Shown here: positions 24,156 to 31,792 of the stretch, in pieces
Layout: each line of letters starts with the position of its first letter
Position numbering within the stretch: position 1 is the stretch's first letter
Assembly (NCBI GenBank): GCA_902801845.1
Contig: CADCJW010000002.1
Location: forward strand, 369,627 to 433,626
Length of the DNA: 64,000 nt
Reading direction: 5' to 3'
DNA from: an uncultured Eubacteriales bacterium
GTDB taxonomy: Bacteria; Bacillota; Clostridia; Christensenellales; CAG-138
Program-made: the position numbers and the translations under genes
The notes under the pieces: model-generated
What the model saw: the letters and a program-made list of their open reading frames with translations, nothing else
The model's database searches: none
Told to the model about the DNA's origin: nothing

Positions 24156-25904
24156 ATGGGAAGCAAACCGATGACCGGATACCCGTCCATTGACAAACCG
24201 TGGCTGAAATACTATACGAAAGAAGATCTTGCGATCCAGATTCCCCGATGCACGGTGTATCAGAACATCTACGATCGAAACAAGGATTTCCCGGAGGACG
24301 TGGCGATCCTGTACTATGGCAACAAGATCCGATACCGGACGCTGTTCTCGAAGGTCGAGGTCTGCGCCAGGGCGCTCCGCCAGATCGGCATCCGGCCCGG
24401 CGACTGCGTGACGCTCTGCACGGCGGGCATGCCGGAGGCCATCTATCTGGTGCTGGCCTGCAGCCGGATCGGCGCCATCGCCAACTTCATCAACCCCCTG
24501 TTCACCAAAGATCAGATGATCGACCGCATCAATGAAACGGAGGCGACCTGGCTCTTCGTGCTCGACGCCATGTATTCGTATATCGAGACGGCGCTCCCGG
24601 AGACCTGCATCCGGAACGTGGTGATCGTTCCGGCGACCAATTCCATTCCTTCCGTGCTCTCCAAGCTCATGTATATAAAGGGTGAGGCAAAAAAGATCGT
24701 CAAACAGGGGAACGGAACGCAGCGCTTCCTGCGATGGAAAGAGTTTTGCGCCTTCAGCCGCGACTTTGCCGGGTCGCCGGACGTGCCCTATCAGCCCGAC
24801 ATGCCGACGGTCATGGTCTATTCTTCTGGTTCAACAGGAGCGTCTAAAGGGATTCTGCTGACCAATGACGGGATCAACGCCACGATCATGTATTACAAGA
24901 CACATAGTTTTTCCTGTGAACGCAGCGACACTTTTCTGCAAATGATCCCGGTTTGGTTTTCAACAGGGATTGTTCTATCCATTCTCATGCCACTTTCTTT
25001 GGGAATGACGATTATACCGGAACCGAGGTTTAGTAAAGAAACATTTGAAAATGATTTATTAAAGTTTAGGCCGACCTTGACCTTGACAGCAACAAGCCTT
25101 TGGCAATATGTGATCAGCTCAGAACGGATGAAAACAGCTGACTTTTCCAGAATGAAATATCCCATTACGGGAGGCGAAAAAGTCTTGCCGCAAGATGAGC
25201 AGCGCATCAACCAGTATCTCCGTGATCATAAATGCAATACTAAACTCTACAAAGGGTATGGAATGTGTGAGCTTGGAGGTACTATTTCATCTTCATCAAA
25301 TGCTTTACAATACAAGGAAAAACCATTCGGTACAGGAGCACCGATTTTAGGTGTTACAGTCAGTGCCTTTGATCTTACCACAAACAAGGAGCTCCCCTAT
25401 GGTCAGCACGGCGAGATACGTGTGCTTTCTCCCGCCCGGATGAAGGGCTACTATAAGAATCCGGAGGCCACCGCCGATTTTTTTAAGGAGGATGAGCAGG
25501 GCAACGTCTGGGGCTGTACGGGTGACATCGGCTATGTGGACGAGGACGGGGAGGTTTTCGTGCTGGGGCGGGCCACCGATTCCTGCCGTCTTGAGAATGG
25601 AGCGCTGGTCTATCTGTTCGATATCGAGGCGGAGATATTGAAATACGAGGCGGTCAGCCAGTGCAAGGTGGTTGATATTGAGGATAACGGCAGTATAAAG
25701 CTGGTGGCACATCTCGTTTTCCAGGAAGGCGTAGAGAACAAAGGGGAGGTCATCTCTTCGATCTGGCACGACCTCAGAAAGACCTTGCCATCGCACATGG
25801 TGCCGGAATATTACAAGATCAGATCCTCCATGCCCGTTCACGCTAACGGCAAAAGAGACGTCGGGGCCTTGAAACGGGACAAGCTCGATCCGGTAAAGAT
25901 CTGA
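24156..25904 (+). CDS. AMP-dependent acyl ligase, mosaic base composition
   Basis: 582 residues of the ANL superfamily: P-loop YSSGSTGASKG near 227, YKGYGMCELGG near 368, CTGDIGYVDEDGEVF near 453 and the catalytic Lys in HANGKRDVGALK near 570. The hinge region (GRATDSCRLENGAL) is divergent, so substrate and acceptor are uncertain. By hand count 25021-25080 is about 32% GC while 24361-24420 is about 73%. The low-GC block covers roughly 24820-25390 (residues about 220-411, the substrate-binding core) and has GC-rich sequence on both sides. This suggests recombination with a foreign homologue. The frame is intact and the RBS GGGGGGAG is strong. Confidence 0.82.
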   Translation: MGSKPMTGYPSIDKPWLKYYTKEDLAIQIPRCTVYQNIYDRNKDFPEDVAILYYGNKIRYRTLFSKVEVCARALRQIGIRPGDCVTLCTAGMPEAIYLVLACSRIGAIANFINPLFTKDQMIDRINETEATWLFVLDAMYSYIETALPETCIRNVVIVPATNSIPSVLSKLMYIKGEAKKIVKQGNGTQRFLRWKEFCAFSRDFAGSPDVPYQPDMPTVMVYSSGSTGASKGILLTNDGINATIMYYKTHSFSCERSDTFLQMIPVWFSTGIVLSILMPLSLGMTIIPEPRFSKETFENDLLKFRPTLTLTATSLWQYVISSERMKTADFSRMKYPITGGEKVLPQDEQRINQYLRDHKCNTKLYKGYGMCELGGTISSSSNALQYKEKPFGTGAPILGVTVSAFDLTTNKELPYGQHGEIRVLSPARMKGYYKNPEATADFFKEDEQGNVWGCTGDIGYVDEDGEVFVLGRATDSCRLENGALVYLFDIEAEILKYEAVSQCKVVDIEDNGSIKLVAHLVFQEGVENKGEVISSIWHDLRKTLPSHMVPEYYKIRSSMPVHANGKRDVGALKRDKLDPVKI

Positions 25905-25920
25905 CGACGACTGCCAAAGG

Positions 25921-25972
25921 CTGTTTGAGGCCAAATGCTACGCATCGTAGCAAAAATATGGCCAAAAGACAG
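25921..25972 (+). other. nested inverted repeat after the second ligase
   Basis: Three nested stems share one axis: CTGTTT/AGACAG (one G-T), GGCCA/TGGCC, and TGCTACG/CGTAGCA around a CAT loop. It lies 17 nt after the stop codon and just before the next promoter. No T-run follows; it may be a Rho-independent-like barrier or a processing site. Confidence 0.45.
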
Positions 25973-25982
25973 CATAAGGTGC

Positions 25983-26011
25983 TTGTTTTGCAAGCTGCCG
26001 TTGCGTATACT
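25983..26011 (+). promoter_or_regulatory. sigma-A promoter of the HTH-DUF4097-like gene
   Basis: TTGTTT (25983-25988), 17-bp spacer, TATACT (26006-26011). Confidence 0.65.
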
Positions 26012-26041
26012 GAGGGCATCGAAAGCGAGGAGGACAAGAAA

Positions 26042-26914
26042 ATGACGTTTGCACAGAAGCTGAAGGAACTCAGGACCCGGGCGGGCATGTCCCAGGAGAA
26101 GCTCAGCGAAAAGCTGGGGGTGAGCCGCCAGGCCATCACCAAGTGGGAGACGGACAAGGGGGCCCCGGAGATGGACAACCTCATGGCCCTTTCGGACCTG
26201 TTCGGGGTCAGCGTGGACGAGCTGCTGGGCCGGGAGATCCGGCAAAGCGCCGAGGGCTTCCTATATGAAAGCGTGACGGAATACGACGTCATGGACCCCA
26301 AGCGGTACGACGTGAAGCTGGGCGGCGCCCGGCGGCTGAGCGTCCGGGGCTACGAGGGGGAAAAGCTGCGGGTGCGGCTTTTGTCCGACACCCTCTCCAC
26401 CCTGACGGCGGACTGCAAGGTGCGGATCGACGACAGCCGGGGGCGCCTGGACGTGGATCTGGTCCGCATGAACGGCCTCACCGAGGCGGCGGCCCGGGAG
26501 GGGCTCACCATCGTCATGGACCTGCCCAGCAAGTATATCCACCATGTGGAGCTGGCGGCCAACGTGAACGAGCTCACCGTGGTTGAGCTTGCCTGCGAGG
26601 AGCTGGAGTTCGACGGCAAGGTCCAGAGCCTGGTGGTGGAGGGCTTTACGGGAGAGCTGGAGGTGAACAGCAACCAGGACATGAAGGTGGACGTCCGGGC
26701 CCTCACCGGGAGCCTGGCCCTCAACCAGGTGGCCGCCGTGTCCCGGCTGACGGTGCCGGCCGCCTTCCCCTTCGCCGCCCGGAAGCGGGGCATCGGCAAC
26801 GCCCTCTATTTTGAAAAGGACGGCCAGCGGACGGAGGACTTCTCCGACCCCGAAGCCGAGACCGTCATCGAGCTCAACGGCATGAGGAGCGAGCTGTTCC
26901 TCTGCCGAAAATGA
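26042..26914 (+). CDS. XRE-type HTH protein with C-terminal adhesin-like (DUF4097-type) beta domain
   Basis: 290 residues. Residues 1-65 form a Cro/CI HTH (MSQEKLSEKLGVSRQAITKWETDKGAPE). The rest is a run of short strands with the repetitive pattern of DUF4097-like beta-helix or adhesin domains, otherwise common in envelope-stress sensor proteins. ATG 26042 follows GAGGAGG; an in-frame ATG at 25925 lies before the promoter and is not used. It is probably a cytoplasmic regulator with a sensing beta domain; ligand unknown. It is monocistronic between a promoter and a terminator. Confidence 0.75.
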   Translation: MTFAQKLKELRTRAGMSQEKLSEKLGVSRQAITKWETDKGAPEMDNLMALSDLFGVSVDELLGREIRQSAEGFLYESVTEYDVMDPKRYDVKLGGARRLSVRGYEGEKLRVRLLSDTLSTLTADCKVRIDDSRGRLDVDLVRMNGLTEAAAREGLTIVMDLPSKYIHHVELAANVNELTVVELACEELEFDGKVQSLVVEGFTGELEVNSNQDMKVDVRALTGSLALNQVAAVSRLTVPAAFPFAARKRGIGNALYFEKDGQRTEDFSDPEAETVIELNGMRSELFLCRK

Positions 26915-26931
26915 TCCCCTGCCCTCAGATG

Positions 26932-26960
26932 AAAAGGCGGTCCTTCGGGGCCGCTTTTTC
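26932..26960 (+). terminator. intrinsic terminator
   Basis: GCGGTCC/GGGCCGC stem with TTCG loop, flanked by AAAA and TTTTT, 17 nt after the stop codon. Confidence 0.85.
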
Positions 26961-26963
26961 CCC

Positions 26964-26996
26964 TTGACAAGGGCTGAGGGGAGTGGTAAGTATAAT
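26964..26996 (+). promoter_or_regulatory. promoter region of the sugar ABC operon
   Basis: TTGACA (26964-26969) is followed by TATAAT at 26991-26996, a spacing of 21 bp, too long for unaided sigma-A. TAAGTA (26987-26992) gives a 17-bp spacing but is a poor -10. An activator or a spacer-altering regulator is possible. Confidence 0.5.
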
Positions 26997-27054
26997 ATAT
27001 AGGAAGGTATCGATCTTCCTGATGGAAATCAAAGAAAAGGAGAAAGAAACAATC

Positions 27055-28326
27055 ATGAAGAAGTTCCTCGCATTGGCTCTCGTTCTATGCATGGTGCTCG
27101 CGCTGGCCCCCGTGGCCAAGGCCGAGACCGGTTCCGTCTATTGGCTGAACTTCAAGCCCGAATCCGATGAAGTTCTGCAGCAGATCGCCAAGATGTACAC
27201 CGAAAAGACCGGCGTCCCCGTGAACGTGGTCACCGCCGCCTCCGGCACCTACAGCCAGACGCTGACCGCCGAGATGGACAAGTCCACCCCGCCCACCCTG
27301 TTCATCGTGGGCAACCAGGAGGGTGTGAAGACCTGGTCCGAGTACTGCCTGGACCTCACCGGCACCAAGATCGCCAACGAGCTGAACACCGACGCCTACA
27401 ACCTCTATGACGAGAACGGCAAGCTCTGCTCCATCGGCTACTGCTACGAGTGCTACGGCATCATCGTGAACGTTGACCTCCTTGAGAAGGCCGGCCACAA
27501 GCTGGACGAGATCACCAACTTCGAGACCCTGAAGGCCGTGGTGGAGGACATCCACGCCCGCGCCGCCGAGCTGGGCTTCGACGCTTTCACCTCCTCCGAT
27601 ATGGACGGTTCCTCCAGCTGGCGGTTCACCGGCCACATGATCAACCTGGACTACGTCTATGAAGAGCGCGCGGCCGGCAAGGTCTGGACCGAGTGCCCCG
27701 CCACCATCACCGGCGAGTTCGTCCCCAACTTCAAGAACCTGTATGATTTGGCCATCAACAACAGCGAGTTTGATCCCGCCACCTTCGCCGCCGGCGGCCA
27801 TGACGCCGAGGGCGAGTTCAAGGCCGACAAGGCTGTGTTCTTCGTGAACGGCTCCTGGGAATACGGCGCTGTGTCCGAGGGCGGCAAGAACGTGGCCATG
27901 ATCCCCTACTACTGCGGTGTAGAGGGCGAGGAGAAGGCCGGTCTCAACTGCGGCACCGAGAACTGCTGGGCCATCAATGCCAACGCCAAGCAGGCCGACA
28001 TCGACGCCACCATGGACTTCCTCTACTGGTGCGTGACCGATCCTGAAGCCTCCCGCATCCTGGTGGATTCCTTCGGCGTCATGCCCTATAAGCAGGCTGC
28101 CGCATCCACCAACGGCTTCCTGGCCATGGCCAACGACTACGCCAACAACGGCTGCTACGTCATGGATTGGGCCACCAACTATCAGCCCAACGTGGACGCC
28201 TACCGCGCTGCCTTCGTGTCCGCTCTGAACGCCTACAACGCCGATCAGTCCGACGCCAACTGGGAGCAGGTCCGTTCCGCCATCGTGGACGGCTGGGCCT
28301 ATCAGTACAGCCAGGTGAACGGCTAA
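27055..28326 (+). CDS. extracellular solute-binding protein of a carbohydrate ABC importer
   Basis: 423 residues. Signal peptide MKKFLALALVLCMVLALAPVAKA with an AKA cleavage site. The mature part has the family-1 solute-binding fold (SVYWLNFKPESDEVLQQIAKMY, then FTSSDMDGSSSW and the GSWEYGAVSEGG hinge). Unlike most Gram-positive binding proteins there is no convincing lipobox; Cys12 sits inside the hydrophobic core with Leu before it. It forms an operon with two permeases but no ATPase, so a shared MsmK/MalK-type ATPase elsewhere is expected. RBS AAAAGGAG. The sugar is not predictable. Confidence 0.82.
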   Translation: MKKFLALALVLCMVLALAPVAKAETGSVYWLNFKPESDEVLQQIAKMYTEKTGVPVNVVTAASGTYSQTLTAEMDKSTPPTLFIVGNQEGVKTWSEYCLDLTGTKIANELNTDAYNLYDENGKLCSIGYCYECYGIIVNVDLLEKAGHKLDEITNFETLKAVVEDIHARAAELGFDAFTSSDMDGSSSWRFTGHMINLDYVYEERAAGKVWTECPATITGEFVPNFKNLYDLAINNSEFDPATFAAGGHDAEGEFKADKAVFFVNGSWEYGAVSEGGKNVAMIPYYCGVEGEEKAGLNCGTENCWAINANAKQADIDATMDFLYWCVTDPEASRILVDSFGVMPYKQAAASTNGFLAMANDYANNGCYVMDWATNYQPNVDAYRAAFVSALNAYNADQSDANWEQVRSAIVDGWAYQYSQVNG

Positions 28327-28348
28327 TCTACCATTCCATGTGACTTAA

Positions 28349-28390
28349 GAGGGGCGGGCGGTTTCGCCCGTCCCTCGTTCTTTTCTTTTC
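28349..28390 (+). terminator. hairpin between binding protein and permease genes
   Basis: A 12-bp stem GAGGGGCGGGCG/CGCCCGTCCCTC (one G-T) with loop GTTT, followed by GTTCTTTTCTTTTC. Such structures at this position usually cut down read-through or stabilise the upstream mRNA, giving more binding protein than permease. Confidence 0.7.
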
Positions 28391-28412
28391 TGTAAAGCAA
28401 GGGGTGTTTCAT

Positions 28413-29327
28413 TTGAAAAGAAAACCGTACGATCTAAGGAAGGGGCCCATCCGCAAGCAATGGTGGATCTTCCTGCTGCCGCTGATGGCAGCCTTCACCA
28501 TCGGCTTCGTGTGGCCCTTCATTCAGGGCATCTACCTGTCCTTCTGCACCTTCACCACCACGTCCAACGCCAAGCTCAACGGGGTGATGAACAACAAGGC
28601 TTTCTTCAACAACTACATCAAGGCCTTCCAGGATCCCACCTTCGTCCGCTCCTTCTGGTATTCGGCCCTGTTCGCCGTGGTGAGCCTCATCATCATCAAC
28701 GTGCTGGCCTTCACGGTGGCCTACTTCCTCACCAAGGAGCTCAAGGGCAGCAACCTTTTTCGGACCGTGTTTTTCATGCCGAACCTGATCGGCGGCATCG
28801 TGCTGGGCTACATCTGGTCCATGATCTTTGACGGCATCCTGCACATCTACGGCAAGACGTTGGTGACCGAACCCGTCTGGGGCTTCTGGGGGCTGGTGAT
28901 CGTGGTGGCCTGGCAGCAGATCGGGTACATGATGATCATCTATATCGCGGGGCTCCAGGCCGTGCCCAACGACATGCTGGAGGCGGCCAAGATCGACGGC
29001 GCCTCCGGCTGGCAGACCCTGTGGCGGGTCACCATCCCCAACGTGATGCCCTCCATCACCATCTGCACCTTCTTGAGCCTGACCAACGGGTTCAAGCTCT
29101 TCGATCAAAACCTGGCGTTGACCAACGGTCTGCCCAAGCCCTTCATCAACGGGGTGCCCGTGGGGCAGACGGAGATGATCGCCCTGAACATCTATAACAC
29201 CTTCTATGTGGGCAACACCTCCGCCCGGGGCACCGCCCAGGCCAAGGCCGTCCTGTTCTTCATCCTGGTGGCGGGCCTCGGTCTCATCCAGCTCTCCGCC
29301 ACTCGCAGAAAGGAGGTGCAGCAGTAA
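28413..29327 (+). CDS. carbohydrate ABC transporter permease (MalF/UgpA type)
   Basis: 304 residues with six membrane helices and the inner-membrane EAA motif EAAKIDGASGWQTLWRVTIP near 195. It starts MKRKPYDLRKG. The TTG at 28413 is chosen because AAGGGGTG lies 6 nt before it; a GTG at 28404 in the same frame overlaps that RBS. The last codon overlaps the ATG of the second permease (TAATG). It forms the translocation pore together with the next gene. Confidence 0.82.
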   Translation: MKRKPYDLRKGPIRKQWWIFLLPLMAAFTIGFVWPFIQGIYLSFCTFTTTSNAKLNGVMNNKAFFNNYIKAFQDPTFVRSFWYSALFAVVSLIIINVLAFTVAYFLTKELKGSNLFRTVFFMPNLIGGIVLGYIWSMIFDGILHIYGKTLVTEPVWGFWGLVIVVAWQQIGYMMIIYIAGLQAVPNDMLEAAKIDGASGWQTLWRVTIPNVMPSITICTFLSLTNGFKLFDQNLALTNGLPKPFINGVPVGQTEMIALNIYNTFYVGNTSARGTAQAKAVLFFILVAGLGLIQLSATRRKEVQQ

Positions 29328-30184
29328 TGAGTCAAAAGAGTCTCGCCAAGGAAAAGACCTTCAAGACGGTGCTTTCCATCGTTTTGGCGGTGATCTGCAT
29401 CCTCTACATGCTGCCCATCGGCACGCTGATCATCAACACCTTCAAGGGCAGCACCTATGTGAAGTCCGAGACCTTCGCCCTGCCCAACGCCCAGTCCTTC
29501 GTGGGATGGGACAACTATGTGAAGGGCATGACTTTCGGCAACTACGACTTCTGGAAGACGGTGCTCTACAGCTTCACCATCACCATCCTGAGCTCCGCCA
29601 TGATCCTGCTGTTCACGTCCATGGCCGCCTGGTTCATCGCCCGGGTGGATTCCAAGGTCTGCCGGATCATCTACTACCTGTGCGTGTTCTCCATGGTGGT
29701 CCCCTTCCAGATGGTCATGTTCACCCTCTCCAAGACCGCGGACACCCTGAAGCTGAACACCCCCTGGACCATCCCCATCGTGTATCTGGGCTTCGGGGCG
29801 GGCCTCGCCATCTTCATGTTCGTAGGCTTCGTCAAGGGCATCCCCTTGGAGATCGAGGAGGCGGCGGTCATCGACGGCTGCGGGCCCCTGAAGACCTACT
29901 TTTTGGTGGTCTTCCCCATGCTCAAGCCCACCATGATCTCCGTGGGCATTTTGGAGATCATGTGGGTCTGGAACGACTATCTGCTTCCCTATCTGGTCCT
30001 GGATCGGAACCTCTACAGGACCATCCCCATCCACATCCAGTACCTCCAGGGCAGCTACGGCCAGGTGGACTGGGGCGCCACCATGGCCCTCATCTTCCTG
30101 GGCATCGTCCCCGTGGTGATCTTCTATCTGCTCTGCCAGAAGCACATCATCAAGGGCGTGGCCGCCGGCGCCGTAAAGGGCTGA
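29327..30184 (+). CDS. carbohydrate ABC transporter permease (MalG type)
   Basis: 285 residues, six helices, EAA motif EEAAVIDGCGPLKTYFLVVFP near 185. It pairs with the preceding permease and the binding protein at 27055. No ATPase gene is present in the operon, which ends at a terminator 25 nt downstream. Confidence 0.85.
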   Translation: MSQKSLAKEKTFKTVLSIVLAVICILYMLPIGTLIINTFKGSTYVKSETFALPNAQSFVGWDNYVKGMTFGNYDFWKTVLYSFTITILSSAMILLFTSMAAWFIARVDSKVCRIIYYLCVFSMVVPFQMVMFTLSKTADTLKLNTPWTIPIVYLGFGAGLAIFMFVGFVKGIPLEIEEAAVIDGCGPLKTYFLVVFPMLKPTMISVGILEIMWVWNDYLLPYLVLDRNLYRTIPIHIQYLQGSYGQVDWGATMALIFLGIVPVVIFYLLCQKHIIKGVAAGAVKG

Positions 30185-30208
30185 TCGCCTCTCCACACAT
30201 GCGTCTTC

Positions 30209-30240
30209 AGCGCGGGTCCTGCCCGCGCTGTTGCTCTTTT
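30209..30240 (+). terminator. intrinsic terminator of the sugar ABC operon
   Basis: An 8-bp stem AGCGCGGG/CCCGCGCT with loop TCCTG, then GTTGCTCTTTT. Its tail overlaps the -35 of the next promoter. Confidence 0.8.
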
Positions 30241-30259
30241 GGGGCCGGGGTGGTATACT
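30231..30259 (+). promoter_or_regulatory. sigma-A promoter of the GPH symporter gene
   Basis: TTGCTC (30231-30236), 17-bp spacer, TATACT (30254-30259). Confidence 0.7.
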
Positions 30260-30289
30260 GAAAAAGCACAAAACACAGGGGGGAATACC

Positions 30290-31771
30290 ATGGAACAGCG
30301 GGACTTCATCGCCCGGACCAGCGGGCTCAAGACCAGGGACTACATCGGCTACGGCCTGGTGGACATGGCGGGGTGCTTGATCTTCAGTTTGGTCACCACC
30401 CTGCTGCAGAAGTATTATACCGATATCCTGCACCTGGGGCCCCTGTTCATCATGCTCATGTTCATCGGCGCCCGGGTGTGGGACGCCATCAACGACCCCA
30501 TCATGGGCCGCATCGCGGACACGGTGCGCCCGGGCCGGTTCGGCCGCTATCGCCCCTGGCTCCTGTACGTGGCCGCGCCCCTGGCCCTCTCCGGGGTGCT
30601 CATGTTCGTGAAGCTTCCGGGCATGGGCGAGGAGGGCCACCGGGTGGGCACCGCCGTCTACGCCACCTGCACCTACGTCCTCTTCGGCATGGTCTATACG
30701 GTGCTCCATATCCCCTATGGATCGCTGGCCTCCGTGGTCACCACCGACGACGGGGAGCGGAACAAGCTTTCCGTCTTTCGCTCCATCGGGGCGGCCCTGG
30801 GGTCCATCCCGGTGCTTTTGATCGCCAGCTTCGCCTATTCAAAGCGCTTGGATGCCAACGGCCAGGCGGTCATGGGCGAGAACGGCAAGGCCATCACCGA
30901 CATGCAGTATGCTCCCGTGCTCCGGGGCGTGATCCTCATGGCCTTAGCCTCGCTGGTCCTGCTGCTCGTCGCCTTTTTGCTCAACAAGGAGCGGGTCCAG
31001 ACCAAGCCCCGGCCCCGGGAAAAGGGCGGGACGAAGAAAGCGTTGAGGCTCCTGTTTGCCAACCGGTCCTTCGTGGCCATCAGCCTGGCGTCCATGCTGC
31101 TCCTCTCCGGGCAGATGTTTACCCAAAGCTTCTACACCTATCTCTTCGACGACTACTTCCACGCCAACTGGATGAACCTGGCCACCCAGGCCTGCACCTA
31201 CTCCCCCATGCTGGTCATGATGTTCCTTCTGCCCGGCATGGCCCGGAGGATCGGCAAGAAGGAGGTCACCGCCTGGGGCTGCGCGGCCGCCGCCGGGGCG
31301 AACCTGATCCTCTTCTTCCTGAGGGGCATGGCGCCGGAGAAGCTCATGTGGGTGTTCCTCGTCCTCTGCTTCGTCTCGGGCTGCGGCCTCACCACGCTGG
31401 TGATGCAGCTCTGGGCCATGGTGACGGACGCTTTGGACGATCTGGAGGTAAAGACCGGCAGCCGGGACACGGGCACGGCCTACTCCGTGTTCAACTTCTT
31501 TAGAAAGCTGGGCCAGGTCCTGTCCGCCGTGTGCGTGAACGGGGCGCTGCTGGGGATGCATTACCGGTACGAGAAGGGAGCCGTCCAGACCCTGGAAAAT
31601 TTGAAGATCATGTACGATCTGGCCACCATCATCCCCGCCGTGCTCTTCGGCCTCATGGCCCTGATCCTCTTCTTCTGGTACCCCCTGTCCCGCCAGCGGG
31701 TGGCGGCCCTCCAGCAGGAGAAGGAGCGGACGCTGAAGGAATCCTATGAAAACAAGCTCATCGACATCTGA
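30290..31771 (+). CDS. GPH-family sugar:cation symporter (MFS superfamily)
   Basis: 493 residues, 12 predicted helices. The RVWDAINDPIMGRIADTVRPGRFGRYRPW stretch, split here as RVWDAINDP and GRFGRYRPW near residues 64-90, is the signature loop of the glycoside-pentoside-hexuronide family. It probably imports an oligosaccharide with H+ or Na+. ATG 30290 follows AGGGGGGAA and lies downstream of the promoter, which rules out the in-frame start at 30239. The NodB-like gene follows after 21 bp and is probably cotranscribed. Confidence 0.82.
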   Translation: MEQRDFIARTSGLKTRDYIGYGLVDMAGCLIFSLVTTLLQKYYTDILHLGPLFIMLMFIGARVWDAINDPIMGRIADTVRPGRFGRYRPWLLYVAAPLALSGVLMFVKLPGMGEEGHRVGTAVYATCTYVLFGMVYTVLHIPYGSLASVVTTDDGERNKLSVFRSIGAALGSIPVLLIASFAYSKRLDANGQAVMGENGKAITDMQYAPVLRGVILMALASLVLLLVAFLLNKERVQTKPRPREKGGTKKALRLLFANRSFVAISLASMLLLSGQMFTQSFYTYLFDDYFHANWMNLATQACTYSPMLVMMFLLPGMARRIGKKEVTAWGCAAAAGANLILFFLRGMAPEKLMWVFLVLCFVSGCGLTTLVMQLWAMVTDALDDLEVKTGSRDTGTAYSVFNFFRKLGQVLSAVCVNGALLGMHYRYEKGAVQTLENLKIMYDLATIIPAVLFGLMALILFFWYPLSRQRVAALQQEKERTLKESYENKLIDI

Positions 31772-31792
31772 GACGGCAGAAAGGGGCCGCAC

